Below, in pieces: positions 11,106 through 21,500 of a stretch of DNA of 64,000 nucleotides. The position numbers and the translations under genes were made by a program. A model generated the notes under the pieces. It saw only the letters and a program-made list of their open reading frames with translations. It was not told the origin of the DNA and made no database searches. The first letter of the stretch is position 1. Each line of letters starts with the position of its first letter. The stretch comes from Anthonomus grandis grandis (Eukaryota; Arthropoda; Insecta; Coleoptera; Curculionidae): the NCBI RefSeq assembly GCF_022605725.1, contig NC_065548.1, positions 2,513,644 through 2,577,643 on the forward strand, in the 5' to 3' direction.

Positions 11106-12798
11106 TGTTACAGTTTATTTTCTTTAGATACATAAAGAATAAGAAAATAAGATAAATCCAAAATGTTAGGAAGGTATAGAACTTTAAGAGGAAATTTCTA
11201 AATTATTCTGGTGCTAAAGTTAATAAAATAAACAGTTATCATTTCAGTATTAATTCTATTTTTGATATCAATAATTTTCAACCCTTTTGATGAAACTCAA
11301 ATTATTAATCATAATATTAATTTTTTTAATTGTTTTGATTTTACTAATGTCAGAAGTCATATCCTAGCCAATAAGATCCCAGGTCATTCTCCTATATCCC
11401 TACTAAAACCATTTCTGGCGCGTTTCTGGCGCGCAAAATCTTTGACCTCTAGGAGTCTTGAAGAAGGTTGTTTCCTGGTATTTTTGCCGGTTTTACTCCA
11501 ATGAAAAGTTGAAAACTCACCTTTTGGGTATTTTAGTTTGTGGATACTAAATGCCATACTGCAATAGTGCAGGATTATAAGTGGTGTAGTTAAATCACAA
11601 CTTTTTCAAGGTTCTTTGTTTAAGTGTCCAGTTTATGTCTGTCTGTCCAGTATGGTCTTTATCCACTATTATGAGAGGTAAAAATCTCCACTCATCTACT
11701 CCAGTAACGTCCACAACATCTACATTGACATTCACTGTTAAACCGATCCACCCAGGTCCTCCATCTCAATCATGCAGCCCTTTTGTAGCCAGGTCTAATA
11801 ATGTGAGCCAGATCACTCTCATTATTAGATTTCACTACTACACTGTTGTTTTGAATAGTTTCATAATAACTAGGTGCGTATTAGTAATTATATTGAAATA
11901 GACCGTATAGATCTCCTTGTACACTGGATAAATAGGCCTATTTCGAAAGTACTCACGCGAACTTTTAGCCCCAAACAACATAATATGAGATTTTACCCTT
12001 GATATAGACACTATATTCAGGAAGAGCAACATAACTTGTTTTTAAAATAATACGTTTGATTATTAACTTTTCTTTTAATATAGATTCACTTGCATCTATC
12101 TCAGAACTAAAGCTTTTCTTTTATGTTTATTTTGATTTTTGAAAGATAACCTAACTTTCTAAGTTAGACAAGGGACTTTTAATGTGAGACATATGAGTTT
12201 TAAGATGCTCTCACATTAAAGCTGTAATTTAATAGCATATAATTTAATAGCCAAAGTAAAGGGTTAATATTTATTTTATTGTTAATTTATTAATTACACC
12301 ATAACACTTGTACATAATATTAAGGGTCAATATAATTAATTGTATTTATAAATCTCCCTTTCTGTTCTTCCTTGTGAGATTTTCTTTCAGGTTTATAGGT
12401 ATAGTGCTTTTAGTAATTTCCTGTTTTCTTGGTCATCGGGATTTTCTTATCCATCTGGGATAAAACAGGTGGCGCTTATATTTTATTGAACTCTTGTTGA
12501 ATCCACGCCACTCTACCAAAGTGGTTAGTGCTAGTCGGCTTCCCTTTGAGAAGATCCCCTGAGCTGTCTCTATAGTCTATAGTAAGTCTCCCTCCTTCCA
12601 TTGGTTCTCTTGTACCCATTTTCTAACCCTCACTTCCCATACCTTTACTCTCCTTTTTCCTTCCTGTTATTACCCATACGTCCAATCAAATTTCGTTTAA
12701 TCCAGGTAAAAGTTTTAAAGTATTAAATTAAAATTATAAATTAAAGTATTATTAATTAGTAAATTGTTATTAATTATTATTTCTTTATACATTTAACA
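11106..12798. mobile_element. Putative solo LTR (1.69 kb) inserted in fold-back unit 2
   Basis: The fold-back centre, which reads GTGCCTCATGTTCCCAGAAG at 15500, is split here. The left side is GTGCCTCATGTT and the right side TGTTCCCAGAAG. The inserted DNA begins TGTTACAG and ends TTTAACA, a 5-bp inverted terminus TGTTA/TAACA with TG...CA ends, flanked by TGTT on both sides (11102-11105 and 12799-12802). A TG...CA insert with a 4-bp duplication and no coding potential fits a solo LTR left by recombination. An alternative parsing gives ATGTT or CATGTT duplications. At 1.69 kb it is long for an LTR, so a different noncoding element is possible. The ORFs inside match nothing I recognise. Confidence 0.55.
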
Positions 12799-13571
12799 TG
12801 TTCCCAGAAGTAATAAATTTGATTATTTTCGAACTTCTTCCAGGCATTCCTGGAAAAATATGAATTTTCTTAATTTTTTAGTATTTTGATTCATATGCCT
12901 GTAGAAATTTGATTATTTTAATTTTTTTCCAGGAATTTACACCCTTTGCAAATTTACATTTTATCGCCAAATATCTACAGGGTGGTCCAGTTTAAACGTC
13001 ATTCATTTTAATACGCGATAAAGAATTTAAGAAGAAATAGACTTTCGTTAAAATATTCAAATTTCTTTTTTTTTCCAGGCATTTAAATTAAATTACCAAA
13101 AAAATTGAAATTTTTTATTTCGTCCAGGCACTTAAACTTGAATACTAAAAAAACTGACCCAATTCATATTTTTTCAGGCTCTAAATGCCTGGAAGAATTT
13201 TTAAAATATTCAAATTTTTTATTTTTTTCAGACATTTGAACCAAAATACTAAGAAAATTCATATTTTTCCATTTCCTACAAATGCCTGGAAAAAAATTAA
13301 AAAATAATCCACTAGGGACAATTTCAAAATGATGTATTTGATGCGAAAATTTGAAAAAAAGAATTTTGAATGAAGAATTTTCCTATTCATACCCTAAATA
13401 TCTGCAAAAATGGGAAAAGTCAAATTTTCAATTTTTTCTAGACATTTTTAGGCTGAAATTTTTTGATTTTTTAGAAATAAAAAGTAGCAATAAAAAGAAG
13501 ACTTTGTTTTTTTTTTCGCCCCAACTGCCTGGAAAATGCATAAATTTATTATTTCTTAATTTGTGCCTCAT
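12799..13571. repeat. Fold-back unit 2, right half of centre and right arm
   Basis: The centre resumes with TTCCCAGAAGTAATAAATTT, including the TATCTACAGGGTGGTCCAG block (12971-12989). The inverted arm runs about 13050-13395. At 13477 the GCAATAAAAAGAAGACTTTG block of the next centre begins and runs into the hAT insertion. Confidence 0.75.
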
Positions 13572-14706
13572 CAGGGATGGGTATTGACACGTTGGTGTCG
13601 AAAATCACGTCGAATATTGTCAAAATGTCGAATATTATCGGCCCATCTTTTTCGCATAAATTAGGGACCGCGGACCACGTCGTCCGGTTGCCGGTGCTTA
13701 TAATATTTGCCGGCCTCTCAATCGCTCGTAATGCCCTTAAAATCGTTTTAGATACGTTCTCTATTAGAACATAGGCAACAGAGCACGAATTCAGGGGAAT
13801 CCCCTCAACTTAAACCGGCTTACGGCAGAGGCGCGGTAATTTCCAGTCGGTTTATTTGACTAATTTGGCTTCTAATAGTTTTATCAAACAGCTTCTCTTT
13901 AGAAAAAGCTGATTTATTTAGTTTTATCTGTTATATTAGCTTAGTGTCGTGTGTACGTGTAGAGATATATGACAAATTAGCGTACCGGAATTCTTGATAT
14001 AAAAAGAAATTCATAATGGCTGGACGACCTCAACATGCATTTTGGGAAGAATATGGTTTTGATTCGATTAAAATTCAGGGGAAATGTGCAGCCTTATGCA
14101 GCTACTGTAAGAAAACCATAAAAAATACAGGGAAGAAAAGACTGCTGAGCCATAGAAATGTTTGTAAACAGAATATGCAACCGACGGGTAAGTTAGCCAT
14201 GAAGTTGAATGCAATATCATCTTCTTTAGCACAGCTCGAGAGACTTTTCTCAAACTGGTCTTTCATTCATTCAAGGCTGAGAAATAGACTCAGCTCAGAA
14301 AATTCAAAAAAACTGACTTATATTTATTACCATCTAAAAATAAGGGATGAAAATAAAAGTGACGAATATTAATTTTATATTTTAAATGCCGTTTTTACAA
14401 TCATTTGTGAATGTATTTTAAGTTTGAAGTCCTGTTAAGTTGACTTTTTTTTAGTTGTATTTTTTTTAAACAATATATTAATATTAATACACATTGAGAA
14501 AGAGTTATTTACTGTACTATAATTAACTTATTCTGTGGTTTTAGTCAGGCCTGATGGTTGTATAGTATAGTATTTAGTTCCAAATTCCAATTAAAATATC
14601 CAAATATATTTTCGACAGTGGAATATGTCAAATGGTGTCAAAAAATAATTTTCGACGCGTCGAAAATAGCGTCGAATATGACAAATTTTCGACGTACCCA
14701 TCCCTG
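13572..14706 (+). mobile_element. hAT transposon, internally deleted derivative
   Basis: Bounded by perfect 12-bp terminal inverted repeats CAGGGATGGGTA (13572-13583) and TACCCATCCCTG (14695-14706), typical hAT ends. Flanks TGCCTCAT and TGCCCTTAT resemble an 8-bp target duplication that has since diverged; the uninterrupted fold-back copy at 15500 reads GTGCCTCATG. Both ends carry subterminal GTCGAA/TTTTCGAC repeats, probable transposase-binding sites (inference). At 1135 bp it is far shorter than an autonomous hAT element (usually several kb). The missing part is the catalytic domain. Confidence 0.85.
14016..14372 (+). CDS. 118-aa BED finger fused to hAT dimerisation domain (catalytic core deleted)
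   Basis: Residues 8-50 form a BED-type zinc finger (W10, C28, C31, H46, C50). Residues 66-108 match the C-terminal hAT dimerisation segment (LERLFSNWSFIHSRLRNRL then KKLTYIYYHLKI). The junction near residues 58-66 joins the two in frame, removing the whole RNase-H-like core, so the product could bind transposon ends and dimerise but not cut. In other systems truncated transposases of this kind repress their full-length relatives; that role is inferred here. The ATG at 14016 directly precedes the finger. Whether it is translated is unknown, but the frame is intact with no lesion. Confidence 0.75.
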   Translation: MAGRPQHAFWEEYGFDSIKIQGKCAALCSYCKKTIKNTGKKRLLSHRNVCKQNMQPTGKLAMKLNAISSSLAQLERLFSNWSFIHSRLRNRLSSENSKKLTYIYYHLKIRDENKSDEY

Positions 14707-15679
14707 TGCCCTTATATTTCTAAAAGAAATAATAATTTTGATTATTTTCGAATTTCTTCCAGGCATTCGTAACCTGGAAAAATATAAATTTTCTTAATTT
14801 TTTAATATTTTGATGCCTGTAAGAAATTTGGTTATTTAAATTTTTTTCCAGGAATTTACACCCTTTGCAAATTTACATTTTATCGCCAAATATCTACAGG
14901 GTGGTCCAGTTTAAATGTCATTAATTTTAATACGTGATAAAGAATTTAAAAAGAAATAGACTTTCATTAAAATATTCGAATTTCTTATTTTTTCCAGGCA
15001 TTTAAATTAAATTTCCAAAAAAATTTAAGTTTTTTATTTCGTCCAGGCACTTAAACTTGAATACTAAAAAAACTGACCCAAGTCATATTTTTTCAGGCTC
15101 TAAATGCCTGGAAGAATTTTTAAAATATTCAAATTTTTTATTTTTTTCAGACTTTTGAACCAAAATACTAAAAAAAATTCATATTTTTCCATTCTACAAA
15201 TGCCTGGAAAAAAATTAAAAAATAATCTAATTTCCACCAGGGACAATTTCAAAATAATGAAATTTTGCATTTTTCCAGGTATTTGATGCGAAAATTTGAA
15301 AAAAAAAGAATTTTGAATAAAGAATTTTTCTATTCATTTTACCCCAAATATCTGCAAAAACTGGAAAAGTCAAATTTTCAAAAATGTTTAGTCTGAAATG
15401 TTTTGATTTTTTAGAAATAAAAAGAAGCAATAAAAAGAAGATTTTGTTTTTTTTCGTCCCAACTGCCTGGAAAATTCATAAATTCATTATTTCTTAATTT
15501 GTGCCTCATGTTCCCAGAAGAAATAATAAATTTGATTATTTTCGAATTTCTTTCAGGCATTTCTAACCTGGAAAAACATGATTTTAGTATTTTGATACCT
15601 GTAAGAAATTTGATTATTTTAATTTTTTTTCCAGGAATTTACACCCTTTGCCAATTTACATTTTATCGCCAAATATCTA
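14707..15679. repeat. Fold-back array continued: centre, right arm, centre
   Basis: Starts with TGCCCTTATATTTCTAAAAG, continues through TATCTACAGGGTGGTCCAG (14890-14908) and the right-arm sequence (15050-15410), then re-enters another centre at 15415. Centre plus arm therefore repeats in tandem with a period of about 0.78 kb once the hAT element is removed. The array ends at the Tc1 insertion in TATCTA|CAG. Confidence 0.75.
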
Positions 15680-17178
15680 CAGTAATGTGCAAAAAGATAG
15701 CAACATTGAACTTTCCTGCTATATATCTTTTAGTATCTATTTTATAAGTAAGGTTTATATATTATTTACAAAAATAGTTAGAGCCTGTTTATATTTTCAT
15801 ATTATCATAATAAATAAAACACCAAATTGTTTTATGCAAATTTATTATTCAAAAATATAGCAACAAAAAATAGTTTTGATTCTAAAAAAAATATAACCCA
15901 ACTAAATTAAAATCAATTTAATATTTCGTGTAGTACCCCTTCTCCTTTATAACATCTACACATCGTCTTGGCATGGACTCAATTAATTTCATAATATAGT
16001 CACTTCTTTCCAAGCCTTTTCCACTATTTTAAAGAGAAAATTTGTATTAGAGCATGTTAGGTGCCTGATTTTGGTGTCAATGTAATGCCATAAATTCTCT
16101 ATAGGGTTTAGGTCTGGCGATTGAGATGGCCAGACCATTACATTTATTTTTCATCGGATCGCCACACCAAATTGAGAAGCATGTTTTGGATCGTTGTCAT
16201 GCTGAAATATGGCTGTTACTGGCATGACTTCATCCATATATGGCACTAAATGTGTTTGCAGAATGTCTTTGTACATGAAACGATCCATCTTGCCCACTAT
16301 TCTTACTATGAGTCCCATGCCACGAGCCAAGAAACATCCCCATACAAGAATATTTCCCCCTCCATGTTTGCCTGTGGGGCAAATGTACTTTTTGTTTAAT
16401 CTTTGTTCACTGGGGCGTCTGACGTACATCACTTCATCAGTCCTAAATAAATTATATTTAGATTCATCACTAAATACGACTTTCTTCCAATCAGCTTCAG
16501 ACCAGTGGACATGAGATTGGGCAAAGTGAAAACGAGCCTTGACGTTCTTCTTTGAGAGTAACGGTTTTTTGGCGGGGCGACGAGCAGGTAAGTTGGCCTC
16601 AAGTAATCTTCTCCTTACGGTACTGGAACTGAGGTTTACATCTCCACCCTCTTTTAATTTTGCCAAAATTTGGGAAGAAGACAAAAAAGGATTTTCTTTG
16701 GAAATTCGTAGCAGCTGCCTATCCATCCTCAAATTTGTTTTTCTGGGTCTACCAGGAATGGGCGCCGGTGCAGCTGTTCCAGTAAAGCAAAATGTTTTGC
16801 AAACTCTGGATACGATTGACCTGTGAAGCCGTAAGCTTTTTGCAATGTCACTCTGCCTAACACCATTTTCGTAATGCTCCACAATAATTTTTCTTACATC
16901 ACCAGAGACGGTTTTTGAGTGACCCATTTTAAGTTAATTCTGAGATCCAAAAATAACAACTTTACAGCAGGTAAATCGATATTTAACTGATAAAATAAAT
17001 GCGAAACAAGAATGTTGCTATTTATGCACATTGTCTATAATAAACAAACATGAAGTTCCTTACTCTGCATTGGCATTCTTATGATATCTCGGTATATTTA
17101 TAAATAATACAGAGGCGTTGTACTTAAAAGTAAAGAAATAATATGGAATAAATGTTGCTATATTTATGCACAATACTG
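15680..17178 (-). mobile_element. Tc1-family transposon with IR/DR ends
   Basis: Outer inverted repeats at 15680-15704 and 17154-17178 match at 22 of 25 positions (CAGTAWTGTGCA...ATAGCAAC). They are flanked by TA at 15678-15679 and 17179-17180, the TA target duplication of Tc1/mariner elements. A second, inner copy of the motif occurs at each end (AAAAATATAGCAAC 15851-15864; GTTGCTATTTATGCACATTG 17014-17033), giving the two-direct-repeat (IR/DR) arrangement known from Sleeping-Beauty-type elements. It inserted in a fold-back centre (TATCTACAG), but the centre does not resume on the right, so the flank was lost or rearranged. Confidence 0.88.
15918..16927 (-). pseudogene. Tc1 transposase, broken by a nonsense codon and a frameshift
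   Basis: Starts at ATG 16927 (MGHSKTVSGDV). Paired helix-turn-helix regions (about 8-47 and 70-112) flank a GRPR AT-hook-like motif (59-62). The catalytic domain has VVFSDES (D154) and FQHDNDPKH (D244). A TGA at 16151-16153 stops the frame after residue 258. In the same frame, NVMVWPSQSPDLNPIENLW follows and carries the third catalytic E. A one-base loss near 15970-15985 then shifts to MKLIESMPRRCVDVIKEKGY and a natural end ...TKY at 15918. All DDE residues therefore survive in the DNA, but no full-length protein can be made. The element is non-autonomous; its ends look usable. Confidence 0.88.
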
Positions 17179-17180
17179 TA

Positions 17181-17760
17181 TATAAAAATATGGAAATTTT
17201 TTTTTTCTCGTGGTTAGAAGGTCAATAGTCACTACTAGTAGAATGACCAATAACGTTCTAACAAATAGAAAATATATATCATAACAAACTAATTAGAAAT
17301 AGACAGTCAAAAAAGCATACATTGTTGGAATTAAAATTCTTCTTCTCAAAGTTAGAAAGTCGATAGGAAAAAATCTTATGAAATTCATTGGACCGACCAT
17401 CGACGTTCTGACAAATAAACTTCGACAATCAAAGATTTATCATGGAATAGCCTATTTTATAACATTTTTAAACCCTAATTTGTTTTCTCTGAATGTCGAC
17501 CTTTGAAAAAAAAATTAGATATTCTAAAACACACTTCCTCCTCCAATCAGGTGTTTCTAAATATTAGAATATTATGAATTTTATTGAAAAACCATTGACG
17601 TGCTAACAAATACTTTCTGGGTTTACACCTAATGATTTTAATTATTTTTCAACGTTCGAATCTTAAAAATTTCATTGAAAAAACTATTGAACTTCTAACA
17701 ATTAGAAAATAAATTATTTTCTAATAAACTGAGCACGTTAAGAATTTATGTTGAATTTCA
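17181..17760. repeat. Degenerate repeat family with GTTCTGACAAATAAA, right block
   Basis: Five or so diverged copies of GTTAGAARGTCRATAG...ATTG...ACCRTYGACGTTCTAACAAAT. Same family as 7.98-8.28 kb. No coding potential. Confidence 0.55.
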
Positions 17761-18500
17761 GGGCTTATTTGCGATAGAAACTAATCCCAAACAGCATGAA
17801 CAATAAACTGTTTATTAATAAAAATGGATAATAAGGTATTCCTAAGTGAACAGTCAGCGTCCGTTGCAAGCGATATACCTGAAAATCGCTGATTTCATAG
17901 TTATTGAACAAAAGAGCCATTTATAATGCTGAACACCAATAGTGCTCTTTATTCTTTTTTAATATAATTCTTGCTTTATTTAAAATTGTTTAATGGGGAG
18001 TCAGCTTAACGTCCGTCTTTCAATTTATTTACGTCAATGCGAAACCGGATCACGTGAAAGGTGCGAAGTGACGGACTCTCCCGTATTTCGTATATACATA
18101 CATACATTCACTCCTGGTAAGACATACGCCTTGTTGCCAAACCGTGATAAAAAATCTATTAAAAGAATCCCCGATCTATCTATCGGTAATCCCCGGGTTT
18201 ATTTTATTTTTGATACTTAATCAGCTTAAGGGAATAAAAGATTTACGGTGCGATTACGGAGCGTTTTATTAACAATGTTACGATAAGTGGATTTTGATTA
18301 ATTAACCGACATTTTTCCTTTAATTTAATTAATTAAAATTCGCGGTTGTTTGGTCTGGAAAATCATGGAAAAACAAACGGGGATTTAAAGGTTCGTAAGC
18401 TAGGCAACACGTCATGGTTAGCGACCTCACAAAACTTGGAGATAGCACATTGAACTCGGGATTATGCCAAAGTATAGTTCGGGTCTCGTTAAACGTAACT
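17761..18500. other. Noncoding, no gene recognised
   Basis: Mostly unique AT-rich sequence, with a moderately GC-richer patch around 18000-18120. No recognisable protein, RNA or element end. Confidence 0.35.
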
Positions 18501-21500
18501 AATACTTGGCTCATTTACAGACAAACAGAAAGTACGAAGATCCCAAGCTTGACAACGTTGGATCGCATTAATCATGCGTCAAAGTCACTAATAATTTTAA
18601 TAGAAGAGCTTGCAAACAACTGACTAATCAACGTAATCAAATGGCGATCTGAATAAATGGAGTTTGGTTCATTTGGACTGAATGGACAAACATTATTAAG
18701 ATTGGCAACGGTGCATCTTATTAATTATCTGTCAATGTCAATAATCTTGAGCAGCCATATAATCAAACGTTTAAATGGCATTCCAACAATAAATCTAGTA
18801 GACGTAATTAACTGGTAGACACTCTACTTTAAGTAAATTAAAAAACTAGGGGTGAATTTGAAGGATCGTAAGTTTGACAACTTTAGGACTTAGATTAATA
18901 ATATCTCCAACCTTAAGGGGTCATAGAAAATTTGATCAATAAAGCATCAACATCACAAAACCGTAATGGAAAAGCTTGTAACCACCCCATTGAACCCTGA
19001 TATTGTCAAAATAATTTAACTTTGATCCATTTTATTGAAATATCATAAAGACAAACAGAAAGTATGAAGATTCTTAAGATTGGCAACGTTGGATTACATA
19101 AATAATCTGTCAACGTCAATAAGTATTATTAAAAGAGTTTGCAGGCAGCACATTGAACTGAACTCGTGGACGTAACTAACTGATAAACAACGTAGTTTGA
19201 ATAAATTAAATAACTAGCAGTAGGGATCTGAATGTTCGTAAATGTGGCAATATTGGATCGCCTAATACGTCAGCCTCAACATCTGTCAATAAAGTGCCAA
19301 CGTCACAAAACCGTAATGAGAAAGCTTGCAGGTAGCAAACAGAACCTTGATATCATCAAACCGTTCTTCTCCTATCTTTCTATCTCCTGTAATCTAAAGT
19401 TCGTTTCTCATAGACAAATTACTTTGGTTCATTTAGACTGATATATAAGGACAAACCGAAAGTACAAAGATTCTTAAGATTGGCAACGTTGGATCACATA
19501 AATAATCTGTCAACGTCAATAAGTATTACTAAAAGAGTTTGCAGGCAGCACATTGAACTGCATTCGTGAATAAAGTAGCAGTGGATCTGAAGGTTGGTAA
19601 ATGTGGCAATATTGGATCGCCTTAGATTAATAATATGTCAGCCTCAACATCTGTCAAAAAAGTGTCGACGTCACAAAACCGTAATGAAAAAGCTTGCAGG
19701 CAGCAAACAGAACCTTAATATCATCAAAAGGTTCTTCTCCTATCTTTCTATCTCCTATAATCTAAAGTTCGTTTCTCATAGACAAATTACTTTGGTTCAT
19801 TTGGACTGAAATATAAGGACAAACCGAAAGTACAAAGATTCTTAAGATTGGCAACGTTGGAACATAAATGATCTGTTAACGTCAATAAGTATTATTAAAA
19901 GGGTTTGCAGGCAGCACATTGAACTGAACTCGTGGACGTAACTAACTGATAAACAACGTAGTTTGAATAAATGAAATAACTAGCAGTGGATCTGAAGGTT
20001 CGTAAATGTGGCAATATTGGATCGCCTTAGATTAATAATATGTCAGCCTCAACATCTGTCAATAAAGTGTCAACGTCACAAAACCGTAATGAAAAAGCTT
20101 GCAAGCAGCAAACTGAATCTTGATATCATCACAAGGTTCTTTTCCTATCTCCTGTAATCGAAAGTTCGTTTCTCATAGACAAATTACTTTGGTTCATTTA
20201 GACTGAAATATAAGGAGAAACTGAAAGTACACAGATTACTCAACATCTGTCAATAAAGTGTCGACGTCACAAAACCGTAATGAAAAAGCTTGCAGGCAGC
20301 AAACAGAACCTTAATATCATCAAAAGGTTCTTCTCCTATCTTTCTATCTCCTATAATCTAAAGTTCGTTTCTCATAGACAAATTACTTTGGTTCATTTGG
20401 ACTGAAATATAAGGACAAACCGAAAGTACAAAGATTCTTAAGATTGGCAACGTTGGAACATAAATGATCTGTTAACGTCAATAAGTATTATTAAAAGAGT
20501 TTGCAGGCAGCACATTGAACTGAACTCGTGGACGTAACTAACTGATAAACAACGTAGTTTAAATAAATGAAATAACTAGCAGTGGATCTGAAGGTTCGTA
20601 AATGTGGCAATATTGGATCGCCTTAGATTAATAATATGTCAGCCTCAACATCTGTCAATAAAGTGTCAACGTCACAAAACCGTAATAAAAAAGCTTGCAA
20701 GCAGCAAACTGAATCTTGATATCATCACAAGGTTCTTTTCCTATCTTTTTATCTCCTGTAACATAAAGTTCGTTACTCATAGACAAATTACTTTGGTTCA
20801 TTTAGACTGAAATATAAGGAGAAACTGAAAGTACAAAGATGATTAAGATTGGCAACGTTGGAATATAAATGATCTGTCAACGTCAATAAGTATTGCTAAA
20901 AGAGTTTGCAGACAGCACATTGACCTGAACTCGTGGACGTAACTAACTGATAAACAACGTAGTTTGAATAAATTAAATAACTAGCAGTGGATCTAAAGGT
21001 TCGTAAATGTGGCAATAGTGGATCGCCTTAGATAAATAATATGTCAGGCTCAACATCTGTCAATAAAGTGTCAACGTCACAAAAACGTAATGAAAAAGCT
21101 TGCAGGCAGCAAACTGAATCTTGAGATTATCAAAAGGTTCTTCTCCTATCTTTTTATCTCCTGTAACATAAAGTTCGTTTCTCATAGACAAATTACTTTG
21201 GTTCATTTAGACTGAAATATAAGGACAAACCGAAAGTACAAAGATTCTTAAGATTGGCAACGTTGGATCACATAAATAATCTGTCAACGTCAATAAGTAT
21301 TATTAAAAGAGTTTGCAGGCAGCACATTGACCTGAACTCGTGGACGTAACTAACTGATAAAATACGTAGTTTGAATACGTTAAATAACTAGGCAGTGGAT
21401 CTAAAGGTTCGTAAATGTGGCAATATTGGATCGCCTAATACGTCAGCCTCAACATCTGTCAATAAAGTGCCAACGTCACAAAACCGTAATTAGAAAGCTT

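Noticed and set aside
16209..16826. Plus-strand frames of 95-101 aa
   Set aside because: Antisense shadows of the Tc1 transposase.
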